Source: Clostridium sp.
Lineage (GTDB): Bacteria; Bacillota_I; Bacilli_A; Acholeplasmatales; Anaeroplasmataceae
Assembly: GCA_022010015.1 (NCBI GenBank)
Contig: CP091735.1
Span: forward strand, 1,488,001-1,552,000
Reading direction: 5' to 3'
DNA: 64,000 nucleotides
The notes beneath the pieces were generated by a model. The model searched no databases, had not been told where the DNA came from, and was given only the letters and a program-made list of their open reading frames with translations. Numbering within the stretch: position 1 is the stretch's first letter; the number at the start of each line of letters is the position of its first letter. Of the stretch, positions 53,478-62,774 are shown one piece after another. Both the position numbers and the translations under genes were made by a program.

Positions 53478-54217
53478 ATGAAGAATCCTTTAAAGAGTTA
53501 TAAATTTTTGGATTGAAGCAATATCAGCTGCAATACTTCTTGCTGTTGGTCTTGTTGGAATAATCAATAAAGAATTTTTTAGTTCCTCTTGTAGTTTTAA
53601 TTACAGGAATTGCAATTTTTGATTTTTTTGCAATAATAAGATTTATACCACTAATGAAAAACGTTAAAAAAACTAATAGAAGTAGAGTATTATCATTCTT
53701 TGAATTAGCTGTGAATTTAATCGTTGGAGTTGTTTTTAATTTTATGGTGCAATTTTAAATTTTTTTAAAGATAGTGATGCTGAAAGTGGTTTTTTTCTTA
53801 TTTTTGCTAAAAAAAGTATTATCGTTTCTTTTTTTAGGTGGAGTTTTATATTTAAGAGGACTATGCTATTTCATTTGTACTGTCTTATTTAAAGAGGAAA
53901 CAGATCAAATTAAATTTTGGACACATATTGCCTTTATAACACTTGGAGTTGTTGTATGTACTGTTGATAACATTACACCACAAATTCTAGCATTTATAGT
54001 TGCAATATTTGCTCTTTTAGGATCAGCAATGCTAATTGTTGATGCTGGATTTAATTATGGAAAATATCGTAAGGCAATAAAAACTAAACGTGAAAAAGAA
54101 AAAGCAAAAGATAATAAGGCTATAGCTCCTGGAGTTGATAAGCCTAGCGAAGAAGACAAGAATATTAACATCCCAGTTGATGAACCAAATAAGCAGGATG
54201 AAACATATATAAATTAG
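53478..54217 (+). CDS. Multi-pass membrane protein with charged tail, DUF308-like (frameshifted)
   Basis: About 240 residues. MKNPLKSYKFWIEAISAAIL, then helices with LAVGLVGIINKEFLVPLVVL, FFELAVNLIVGVVF and others. The cytoplasmic tail is rich in Lys and Glu (KREKEKAKDNKA) then acidic (PSEEDKNINIP). The helix-pair layout resembles the gene at 10816. GAGG is 12 bp before the ATG. Breaks near 53503, 53577 and 53790. No known function; followed by a weak terminator. Confidence 0.55.
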
Positions 54218-54240
54218 TTGTAATTTGCAACTAATTTATT
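54211..54240 (+). terminator. Possible terminator before tig
   Basis: AAATTAGTTG (54211-54220) pairs with CAACTAATTT (54228-54237); T tail is weak. Confidence 0.5.
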
Positions 54241-54258
54241 TATGTAGGGAATAAATTC

Positions 54259-54286
54259 TTTACATAAAATAAAAATATGATATAAT
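54259..54286 (+). promoter_or_regulatory. Promoter of tig
   Basis: TTTACA (54259-54264) and TATAAT (54281-54286), 16 bp spacing. The leader holds AGGAGG at 54332 and a TAGGA/TCCTA hairpin, about 60 bp before the tig start. Confidence 0.5.
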
Positions 54287-54395
54287 AATTTATGGACTTT
54301 AATTTATTTAGGAATTGGAGATTAAATATATAGGAGGAGCAGATTTCCTACATATTTTTTTAAAGAAATATGGTCTCCGTCTGCGCGTTATTTGT

Positions 54396-55688
54396 ATGGT
54401 TACTGAAAAGTTAGAAAAAAGTCGTATGAAGGCTACATTTGATGTAACTGCTGATGAATTTAAAAAAGCAGTTGATGAAGCATTTGTAAAGGTAAATGCA
54501 AATGCTACAATAAAAGGTTTCCGTAAGGGACATGCACCACGTTCAGTATATGAAAAGACATATGGAACAGCTGCATTATATGAGGAAGCAATTAATATTG
54601 TTTTTAAACAATAAAGTAAAAAGAAATTTTTTTGATGACAAGGAATTAGCTCAAAAGGTACTTGGAAATTATGTTCCTGAAGTTGGTGATGATTTTTGGA
54701 CCAGATAAGAATTTCAAGGTTTCATTAACTTTTGATGTAACTCCTGAGTTTAATTTACCTGAGTATAAAGGTATTGAAGTTAAAAAAAGCTGTTTTATCA
54801 GCTACTGATTCTGAAATTGATGATGCCATTAAAGCTGTTTTTATCAGCTCATTCTACTAAGGTAGAAAAAGGAAGAACAAACAATTGCTAATGGTGATTA
54901 TGCAGTATTTGATTTTGAAGGAAGCGTTGATGGCAAGGTATTTGAAGGCGGTTCTGCTAAGGATTACGAGTTAAAAATTGGTTCTGGTCAATTTATTCCA
55001 GGCTTTGAGGACCAAATGGTTGGAATGAAGGCTGGCGAAACTAAGGATGTTAATGTTACTTTCCCAGAAAATTATGGTGCAAAGGATTTAGCTGGTAAAG
55101 CTGCAGTTTTCAAAGTAAGTGTTCATAAGGTTTTAGCTAACGTTTTACCTGAATTAACTGATGCCTTTGTTGAAAGCTTAAAAATTGATGGTGTAAAAAC
55201 TATTGATGATTTAAAGAAAAATAAAAAGGATTCAATTGAAGCAAATAAGAAGACAAGCGAGAAGGATCGTCAAGTTGACACAATTATCAATACTATTTTT
55301 AGATAATACAGTTTGTGATATGCCTGAAACTCTTGTAAAAGAAAGAGTAGACCAAATTCGTGCTCAATATGAAAACCAAGCAAAGATGTATAATATTCCA
55401 TTTGAAACATTCCTTGGTTTTAATGAATATTACAAAAGAAAAAAATTTGATGAAGAAACTGAAAAGCAAGGCGCTCGTCAAGCATTATTCTCATTAGTAT
55501 TTGGTAAATTAGTTGAGGCTGAAAAGCTTACTCCAACTGAGGAAGAATTAAAGGAATTTGCCGCAAAGCAAGCTAAGGAAGGCGAAAAGCCAGAAGATTT
55601 AGTTGCTAAAAATGGCTACCAATATTTCAATCAAATTGCTTATGATAAGATGATTCAATTCTTATTAGATAATGCAAAAATATATTGA
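54396..55688 (+). CDS. tig: Trigger factor (frameshifted)
   Basis: Ribosome-bound chaperone and peptidyl-prolyl isomerase, ~430 residues. The ribosome-binding signature is in NATIKGFRKGHAPRSVYEK. The FKBP-type domain has NGDYAVFDFEGSVDGKVFEGG, GSGQFIPGFEDQMVGMKAGE and VTFPENYGAKDLAGK. A helical C-terminal domain ends it. Start MVTEKLEKSRMKATFDV has no close ribosome binding site; the frame is open further upstream. Shifts at 54601-54632, 54695, 54783, 55299 and 55438. Confidence 0.94.
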
Positions 55689-55703
55689 TTAATTTTAAAG
55701 ATT

Positions 55704-55729
55704 AAGTCCTCTTTTGAGGACTTTTTTTC
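55704..55729 (+). terminator. Terminator after tig
   Basis: AGTCCTC (55705-55711) pairs with GAGGACT (55716-55722), loop TTTT, then 7 Ts. Confidence 0.9.
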
Positions 55730-55754
55730 AAATATTTAAAAAAACAAAAAAATA

Positions 55755-55792
55755 TTTTTTTGGCAAACTACTTGCAAAAAGTGCCAAAAAAA
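55755..55792. promoter_or_regulatory. Inverted repeat upstream of lon (candidate operator)
   Basis: TTTTTTTGGCA (55755-55765) and TGCCAAAAAAA (55782-55792) are perfect inverted half-sites 16 bp apart, just upstream of TATAAT (55801-55806). Two GCAAA units lie inside with 11-bp period. It is not a CIRCE element, and the CtsR heptad pattern is not matched. Confidence 0.45.
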
Positions 55793-55830
55793 TGGTGTAT
55801 TATAATCGTAGTCGGAAAGAGGTGTTTATA

Positions 55831-58168
55831 ATGGACGACAAAAAGTAAATTAGTTTTTACCGGCGATTGCTGTTCGTGGGATAGTACCATTGCCAAATAA
55901 TGAATTTAGAATTGAAATTGGAAGAGAGCCATCAGTTCAAGCATTAGATGCTGCTGAAAGTATGTATTCAAATAATATTTTTGTTATTGATTCAAAAGAA
56001 CTCTCAAAATGATGACATAACTGAAAATGACCTACAACCTATTGGCGTTTTTGGCTAAAATAATATTGAAATTACGTTTGCCTAATAATAATTATAAGGT
56101 GAAATTTAAAGTAACTGATAGAATAAATGTTTTTGAATTATGAATCTGTAAATCCTTATTTTGTATGCAATTATGAGAAGTGTATTACATTATCTTCATC
56201 ACCAGAGCGTGAAGCTATTTTGATGAAGAATGTTATGGAATCGTTCTCAAAAAATTACAATAATTTTGTTTCGAGTGCGGATGAGATTCTTCAAACCATT
56301 CGTAATGGTGCCTCAGCTGATGTTTTATCGGATGTAATTGCTTTTAGATTACGTGGCGACGTTGATAAGTATAAATATCTTTCAGAACTTGATGTTTGTA
56401 ATCGTTTGAAATATTTACTTGAGGATTTCGAGTTAAATAAAGAATTAACTGATTTGGAAGATAAAATTAATCAAGAGGTAAAAAAATCTATTGATCAATC
56501 ACAAAAGGAATATTATCTTCGTGAAAAAAAATGAAGGCTATTCAAAAATGAACTAGGTGATAAAGCTCGTCAGGATGAAGAGGTTGAGGAATTCCGTAAG
56601 AAGATTGAAGAAAGCCAAATGCCAGAAAGAACTAAGGAAAAAGGCTCGTCAGGAATTATCAAGATATGCTTCAACATCTAATCAAATGGCTGAATCTGGT
56701 ATAATGCGTACTTATATTGAAACCTTGGTTAACTTGCCTTGGGGAAATCAAGCAAGTGTAGATAATAATGATCTTAAGGATGTTTCGATGAAGCTTGATT
56801 CACGTCATTATGGACTTGAAAAGGTTAAGGAACGTATTGTTGAATATTTAGCTGTTAAGATTATGACTAATTGTAATCCGCATACAATTTTGTGTTTTGT
56901 AGGGCCACCTGGAGTTGGAAAAACTTCACTCGGAAAGAGTATAGCTGACGCTCTTGGTAGAAAGTTTATAAAGCAATCTCTTGGTGGTGTACGCGATGAG
57001 GCTGAAATTAGAGGTCATAGAAGAACTTATATAGGAGCTATGCCTGGTAGAATTATTAAAGGTATGCTTGAAGCAAAAACTGTTAACCCAGTTTTCCTAT
57101 TAGATGAAATTGATAAAATGGCTTCTGATTATCGTGGCGATCCAGCAGCTGCTATGCTTGAGGTTTTAGATCCTGAACAAAAATAATAATTTTTTTCAGA
57201 TAATTATCTTGAGGAGCCATATGATTTGTCTCAGGTTATGTTTATAACTACTGCCAATTCCTTAGAGGTTATTCCAGCTCCATTACGTGATCGTATGGAA
57301 ATTATTGAATTAAGCAGTTATACTGAATTTGAAAAGTTCAATATAGCTTATAAGCATTTATTACCTCGTGAGCTTACTGATCATGGCTTAAGTGATTCAC
57401 AATTAAAAATTGAAGAAGAAGCAATGTATGAAATAATTAGAAATTACACTAGAGAAGCTGGTGTACGTGAATTAAATCGTTTGATTGCTACAATATGTCG
57501 TAAAACAGTAAAGGATATTTTTAATTAATAAAACAGAAAGCACTGTTATTACTAAGGAGAATTTAGCCAATTATTTAGGAAAGCCTAGATTTTTTTCAAT
57601 AATGTTTCTCGTCCTGAAAAATCAGGTAGGTATTGTAACAGGTCTTGCTTATACTCAATTTGGCGGTGATACCCTTGATATAGAGGTTACCTATTACAAG
57701 GGCAAGGGCGGATTAGTTTTAACTGGAAAGCTTGGCGATGTGATGAAGGAAAGTGCGCAAACTGCTTTATCATATGTGAAATCTCATGCTGCTGAATATG
57801 GAATACCTATGGATAGATTTAATGAAAATGATATTCATATCCATGTGCCTGAGGGTGCTGTTCCAAAGGATGGACCTTCTGCCGGAGTTACTCTTACTAC
57901 AGCTATTGTTAGTGCTTTAAGTGGTAAGCCTGTTGATTCACATATTGGAATGACTGGAGAGGTTACACTTAGAGGTCAGGTATTACCAATTGGTGGATTA
58001 AGGGAAAAGTCTATTGCTGCTCTTAGAAGTGGGTTAAAAACAATTTTAATTCCTAAGGACAATGAAAGAGACCTTGATGATGTTCCAGATGAGGTTAAAA
58101 AGTTATTAAAAAAATTATCCCAGTTGCTAATGTAGGCGAAGTTTTTGGACTATGCAATTATAAAATAA
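55831..58168 (+). CDS. lon: ATP-dependent protease Lon (frameshifted)
   Basis: About 775 residues. N-terminal LAN domain (LPAIAVRGIVPLPN), DQSQKEYYLREKMKAIQNEL, AAA+ Walker A CFVGPPGVGKTSLGKS, pore region GGVRDEAEIRGHRRTYIGAM, Walker B VFLLDEIDKM, FITTANSLEVIP. The protease domain has the catalytic Ser in VPKDGPSAGVTLTTA and Lys in GGLREKSIAALRSG. Degrades damaged proteins and regulators. GAGGTG precedes ATG 55831. Shifts at 55841, 56002, 56526, 57183, 57591 and others. It follows tig with its own promoter region. Confidence 0.95.
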
Positions 58169-58173
58169 TATTG

Positions 58174-58203
58174 AGGTGATGATAAAAAGTCATCACCTTT
58201 TTA
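58174..58203 (+). terminator. Terminator after lon
   Basis: AGGTGATGA (58174-58182) pairs with TCATCACCT (58190-58198), then Ts. Confidence 0.88.
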
Positions 58204-58289
58204 TATTGAAATTTATTATAAAATGTTATAAAATATATTTATCATTTTTTTAAATATCTATAAATTAGTAAAAAGGAGATGAAATAAAT

Positions 58290-59184
58290 ATGATGGATAC
58301 ACGCTTAATTACTTTTTTTAGAGCTCGTGAGAACTAAAAGCTATACTAAAACCGCTCAAGCATTATATATAACTCAGCCAGCAGTTACACATCATATTAA
58401 ATCTCTTGAAAAAAAGATAACAATATTAAACTTTTTTCTAATACAAAAAAACCTTTAGACTGTCAGTTGCTGGTCAAATAATATATGAATATGCTCAAAA
58501 ATGCGAGTTAATGGACAATCAACTAAAGCAAGCACTTGAAAAGGAAGCAAGTACTACTCATATCTTGAAATTTGCGACAACTAATCAGGTTGCTTCAGTC
58601 ATTATGAATAGGGTTCTAATTACTTGGATGAAAAAAATCATCCTATGGATAAAATAATAATGAATATATTGAATCATAATGAGATAGTAGATGCAATTCA
58701 TAATGGGGAAATAGATTTTTGCCATTATTGATAATAATTATGATCAAACATTATTTAATGGTAAGTTGCTATTTTTCTTTAGCAGCTTCAATATGTGTTG
58801 GCTTTGGTCATTCATTATCACATAAACAAAAAAAATCAATTTTTGAGCAATTACAAAAGGAAACAATTATTACAAATTTAGAATCGGGATCTAATGATTT
58901 ACTTGAACTAGCGTTAAAGAAAGATAATTTAAGCATTGAGACTTTACCAAATGTACTTAAAATTAATGATGCCAAAATGGTTAAGGATTTAGTTATTAAT
59001 GGTATTGGCTTAGCTCTAATTTATGATGATTATATTGAAAATGACTTGAAAGATAAAAATCTATACTTTGAATTTTTGAAAATAATAAATTTAATCAGGA
59101 TATTAATATGATTTGGAGTAATGATTCACTAATCGAAAAAAACAAATTATCAATGTTGCAAATGAAATAAAAAGCGATATATAG
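58290..59184 (+). CDS. LysR-family transcriptional regulator (frameshifted)
   Basis: About 295 residues. N-terminal winged helix: LITFLELVRTKSYTKTAQAL, YITQPAVTHHIKSLEK recognition helix, LSVAGQIIYEYA. Effector domain: LKFATTNQVASVIMNRVL, LNHNEIVDAIHNGEIDFAII, ITNLESGSNDLLELAL, MVKDLVINGIGLALIY. Sensed compound and target are unknown. Neighbours (lon, rluA-type gene) give no metabolic hint. AAGGAG precedes the tandem ATGs. Confidence 0.9.
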
Positions 59185-59195
59185 CGAGGAAAAAA

Positions 59196-59845
59196 ATGAT
59201 GAATCCAGAAATATTATATGAAGATAATCATTTATTAGTAGTTTATAAGCCTATTGAGGTACTTTCTCAAGCTGACTCTTCAAATAGGATTGATATGCTT
59301 ACTATCTTAAAAAAATACATAAAAAGAGAAGTATAATAAGCCTGGAGATGTGTATTTAGGATTAGTTCATAGGCTTGACTATAATACAAGTGGGGTAATG
59401 GTTTATGCAAGAACCTCAAAAGCTGCAGCTCGTTTAGCTCTTTCAATGCAAAATGGAGAATTTAAAAAGAAATATTATGCTATAGTTGAAGGAATAGTAG
59501 AAGCTAAAACATTAACTAATTATTTGCTTAAGGATGAAAATGAAAAAAAGTTATGTGAATAAGAATGGCAAACTCGCCATTTTGGATTACAAACCTATTA
59601 AAACGTTAAAATATAAAGGTGTGAATTCATCACTAATTGATGTCAGCCTAAAAAAACAGGTAGATTTCATCAAATTAGATGCCAAATGGCATATATTGGT
59701 CATCCACTGGTTGGTGATAATAAATATGGGTCAAAAGATAAATTGTCATTATTATTTAGATTGCTACAGTCTTTCATTTCCTCATCCTATATCTAAAGAA
59801 ATTTTAACATTTAATTATGAAAAGAGAAGGAATCAATTATTCTGA
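59196..59845 (+). CDS. RluA-family pseudouridine synthase (frameshifted)
   Basis: About 213 residues. ILYEDNHLLVVYKPIEVLSQ, the catalytic block GLVHRLDYNTSGVMVYARTS with the Asp in HRLD, KKKYYAIVEG, then TGRFHQIRCQMAYIGHPLVGDNKYG. It lacks the S4 domain of RluD, so it resembles the short RluA-type members that modify rRNA or tRNA uridines. AGCGAGG before the tandem ATGs. Stop lies inside the terminator hairpin shared with the next gene. Confidence 0.9.
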
Positions 59846-59857
59846 TTCCTTCTCTTT
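59821..59857. terminator. Bidirectional terminator shared by the RluA-type and DUF1836 genes
   Basis: AAAGAGAAGGAATCA (59821-59835) and TGATTCCTTCTCTTT (59843-59857) form a 15-bp perfect stem, loop ATTATTC. Both stop codons fall within it. Confidence 0.85.
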
Positions 59858-60436
59858 TTCTTTCTTTTCTCGTTTTTCCTTATCTTGATTTAAAAAAATA
59901 GCTTTGTTAAAAAAATAAAATTCTTTTTTGATATAGTAATATAAGCATTTGCCTTTAAAGCTAAATCAAGGGAAAGCTTAGTTAAATCTTCTGTATTATT
60001 GTTAGGTATTTTTTTGATAAACCATTTAATGCATATTCAACAGCCGCTTTGTTTTTCTTTAGAATGCAAATCTTTGAATTCATTAAATACATCAATATAT
60101 GATTGATTGCTATAACGATTTTTGAATGATTTCTTTAATTTCGGCAATAGACAAAACTTGTTTTAAAATACAAATTTCTTCGATAAGTGATAAATGCTCA
60201 CGATTATATTTTTGACACAGGGGCACTGATAACTTCACCTTTTACATAATTATTAATCATTGATGAGGTTATTTGCTTATCAAGTGATGATGTTGCAAGT
60301 ATTTTTAATTGCTTTTCGAGATATGTAACTACCTGATCCATGTATAAATCAATATCAGGAAGCTTTTTCATAATTCTGTAATTCAAAAATTATTTAATTC
60401 ATTTAACCAATTTGTTAGGGTTTTATTTACGTCCAT
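59837..60436 (-). CDS. DUF1836 domain protein (frameshifted)
   Basis: About 195 residues on the minus strand. MDVNKTLTNWLNELNNFEL is followed by LPDIDLYMDQVVTYLEKQL, SSMINNYVKGEVISAPV and KYNREHLSLIEEICILKQVLS. That is the DUF1836 pattern, whose middle part resembles a MerR/helix-turn-helix fold (MINNYVK, KYxREHL). C-terminal helical tail ends in KREKKEKEKESE. Probably a DNA-binding regulator; the targets are unknown. Confidence 0.8.
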
Positions 60437-60533
60437 ATTAACATTCCTTTATTATTATTTTAAAACATCTTGAATAATTAACAATATTTTAACATAGAAT
60501 ATAAAAAAATACAATAATTTGTTTAAAACTTAT

Positions 60534-60560
60534 TGACAATGTGATTAAAATGTTATAAAC
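60534..60560 (+). promoter_or_regulatory. Promoter of the SGNH-like gene
   Basis: TTGACA (60534-60539) and TATAAA (60555-60560); spacing 15 bp, a little short. Confidence 0.5.
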
Positions 60561-60608
60561 TGGTATTGTAAACTAGATTAAACAATGTGAAAGTAAAGGT
60601 GATTTAAC

Positions 60609-61134
60609 ATGAAAAATAAAATTTCATTATTTGGAGAAGGAATACTGAGTGGATTGTTATATGATGAAAATCATAAGCTTTTTAAATTATAAATCAAGTT
60701 CTTTTTAATAAACTAAGTAATAAATACGAAGTAGTTAACTATTCACGTAAAAGTATGAATTCAAAAAAATGCTTGTAGATATCTTAAGTAAGCTTATTGC
60801 CTTAAAGATTAAATTTAAATGTATTGTTATTAATATTGGGGAAAAATGAAGCAATGAATTGTAATAATGATTTAAATGCTTTTTAAAGAATTCAAGAATA
60901 ATTTAGATAAAACTATTAAAATATGTAAGGCTAATAAAATTAAGGCTATTTTTTTATTGGCTTACCTCATAATGATAATAATTCTAATTTTTAAATTATT
61001 TAATGAGGAAATAATGTATCAAGCATTAGCAAATGGAATAACATATGTTAATAGTAGTGATGTTTATTATAATGTTGCTTATACAATAAAAAGGACAAAA
61101 TGATATAGCAAATAATTTATTTATGGCAATGTAG
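60609..61134 (+). CDS. SGNH/GDSL-hydrolase-like protein (frameshifted)
   Basis: About 170 residues. ISLFGEGILSGLLYDENHKL occupies the place of the GDSL motif, CIVINIGENEAMNC resembles the GxND block, and AIFIGLPHNDN, ALANGITYVNSSDVYYN follow as in flavodoxin-like SGNH folds. The nucleophile Ser of GDS is Gly here (GEG), so either catalysis is lost or the family call is wrong. GGTGA before ATG; stop inside the terminator. Confidence 0.45.
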
Positions 61135-61156
61135 CAGAAATGCTACATTGTTTTTG
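61127..61156 (+). terminator. Terminator after the SGNH-like gene
   Basis: CAATGTAGCA (61127-61136), loop GAAA, TGCTACATTG (61141-61150), then TTTTT. 10-bp perfect stem with a tetraloop. Confidence 0.92.
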
Positions 61157-61201
61157 TTATATATATTTTTGTGGCGCATATTTATATAGTGGTGATTAAT
61201 A

Positions 61202-61501
61202 ATGAAAAAAATGATCCTTTAATGTTTATCGACTCTTTTTAAATTAAACAACGAAAATATGAGTAATCAAGAAATTTTTTTGATAGTCGTTATCAAAAAA
61301 ACGAAGCTTAAAAAAATATCGTCTCGAGGATATTAAGGCAATGATGTTATATCGAATTAATGTGTTATGTGAAATTATAACTAAAAAAAATGGTAAAATC
61401 GAAGGTTTTTGTTAAAGAATTAAACGAAGAAAATATAAAAAGTTAATGCTGAGGATAATAAAACCTATTTAGTTTCTTTAGATGATATTTTTAGATATTA
61501 A
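61202..61501 (+). CDS. Small hypothetical protein next to the coat gene (frameshifted)
   Basis: About 95 residues after joining frames. MKNDPLMFIDSF-type start, MSNQEIFDSRYQK, LEDIKAMMLYRINVLCEIIT and the end DNKTYLVSLDDIFRY. Soluble and charged. No family recognised. It points toward the CotY/Z-like gene, convergent with it, and could be another spore protein, but nothing in the sequence proves that. Confidence 0.45.
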
Positions 61502-61531
61502 TATTTTTAAAACTATAAAAAAAGATTACGA

Positions 61532-61958
61532 TTAATCGCAACCCTTTTTTTATTGATTTTTGCGTACATGTTACTACTGTAATTGGGCTAAAGCATTGAA
61601 TTTGACATACACAATTTAAATCTAAGATACAAGTATGATTTGTTGCTTCAAATGTTTGTTCTTCAGCTACTGTTGTTGCTTCAAGCAAACGAAGTGTAAC
61701 AAATCTTTTTTCACGAACTGATTCAATTCTAAAGAATTGTGTTGTAGTATTTGGTAATTCTAAAATTGCAGTTATTTCACCGCTACATCCCTTAAATGCT
61801 ACGGGAATGGTATTATTGGCATTTGTAACTAATGATGTTTCGCAGGTAATGCAGCCATTATAATCAGATACGATTTCTTTTTGTAATTTGTCAATACGAA
61901 TTACAGTATCAATTATATAGTTGCCACAGCTATTTATTTCATAGGGCTTATCACACAT
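61532..61958 (-). CDS. CotY/CotZ-family spore coat protein
   Basis: About 142 residues, cysteine-rich. Start MCDKPYEINSCGNYIIDTVI behind AGGAGGTG. Then CITCETSLVTNANNTIPVAF, TQFFRIESVREKRFVTLRLL and FEATNHTCILDLNCVCQIQC with FSPITV. The order matches Bacillus CotY/CotZ: 'DTIPFLxF', 'FFRVEKLxxxCATLxIL' and '[20 protein letters not shown]'. These proteins build cross-linked exosporium/crust layers through disulfides. Correcting the 7-A run near the end gives KKGCD and a stop at 61532. This is the strongest spore marker in the window. Confidence 0.82.
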
Positions 61959-62116
61959 AGGATTCACCTCCTATTATAATTTATGATTTTGTTAATATTT
62001 GTAATAGGTTATCGTATTATTAAACAATAAAAAAAAGTAATTTTTTTAAGATGTAAATGTGAAAATTTATTGAAATTCTTGTGAAAAAAACAATATAATA
62101 GAATTGGTGATAAAAT

Positions 62117-62470
62117 ATGATAAACTTAATACTAGCTAACTTATATCTAATAATTATTATGATTGCTGTAATTATTGCTTTGGCAATAATATTAATTTTT
62201 TTATAGCAAATAGTAAAAAGAAAAAGATAAAGGTAAATAAAGAATTTATTGATAGCCTTGTTTTTAGCACTAGGTGGTATAGATAATTTAATAGGTGTAG
62301 GTGTAGAAAATTCACGCTTGAAGCTTAGCGTTAAGGATTTAAGTTTAGTTGACCTTAATAAAATCAAAGAATTTTCTGATAAGGGTGTGTTTGTTACAGG
62401 AAATACAATTAAAACCCTATTTAAATTTGAATCTGAAAAAATTGCCTATGAATTAAAAAAATTAATATAA
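62117..62470 (+). CDS. Membrane-anchored PTS EIIB-like domain lacking the phospho-Cys (one frameshift)
   Basis: About 117 residues. One N-terminal helix (LILANLYLIIIMIAVIIALA), a basic KKKKIK stop-transfer, then an EIIB glucose-type fold. Its blocks are FIDSLFLALGGIDNLIGVG, ENSRLKLSVKDLSLVDLNKI and KGVFVTGNTIKTLFKFESEK. In EIIB of glucose type, 'xCxTRLRxxVKD' carries the phosphorylated Cys; here that position is not Cys. It ends 19 bp before ptsH, so it may be a regulatory or structural relative rather than a phosphocarrier. Confidence 0.7.
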
Positions 62471-62489
62471 GATAATTTGAGGTGAAAAT

Positions 62490-62764
62490 ATGATAAGAAA
62501 AACTTATAGAATTATATCAGAAAATGGTCTACACGCTAGACCAGCTACAGTTTTAGTTAATAGTGCTGTTAAATTTAAATCCGATGCTTTTATTATCCAT
62601 AATGGTAAAAAAGTTGATTTGAAATCAATTATGGGCGTTATGTCTTTAGGAATATATTGTGGAGACACTGTTACCTTTGAGATTGATGGTGAAGATGAAG
62701 TAGAATGTATGAAGAAAATTAATGAAATGATGTTTACCTTAAAAAAATGGGTAAAGAGATTTAA
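62490..62764 (+). CDS. ptsH: Phosphocarrier protein HPr (one frameshift)
   Basis: About 90 residues. Active-site His in ENGLHARPATVLV, regulatory Ser in LKSIMGVMSLGI, and VTFEIDGEDEVECMKKI. The C terminus is restored by trimming the A run at 62743 to give KMGKEI-stop. Ser-46 is kept, so HprK-type control is possible. No ptsI or EII is adjacent. GAGGTG precedes the ATG. Confidence 0.95.
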
Positions 62765-62774
62765 TGAGGTTTAT

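Noticed and set aside
55755..55792. CIRCE or CtsR operator
   Set aside because: Half-sites TTGGCA/TGCCAA do not match TTAGCACTC-N9-GAGTGCTAA, and the internal GCAAA repeats have 11-bp rather than 10-bp period and the wrong heptad.
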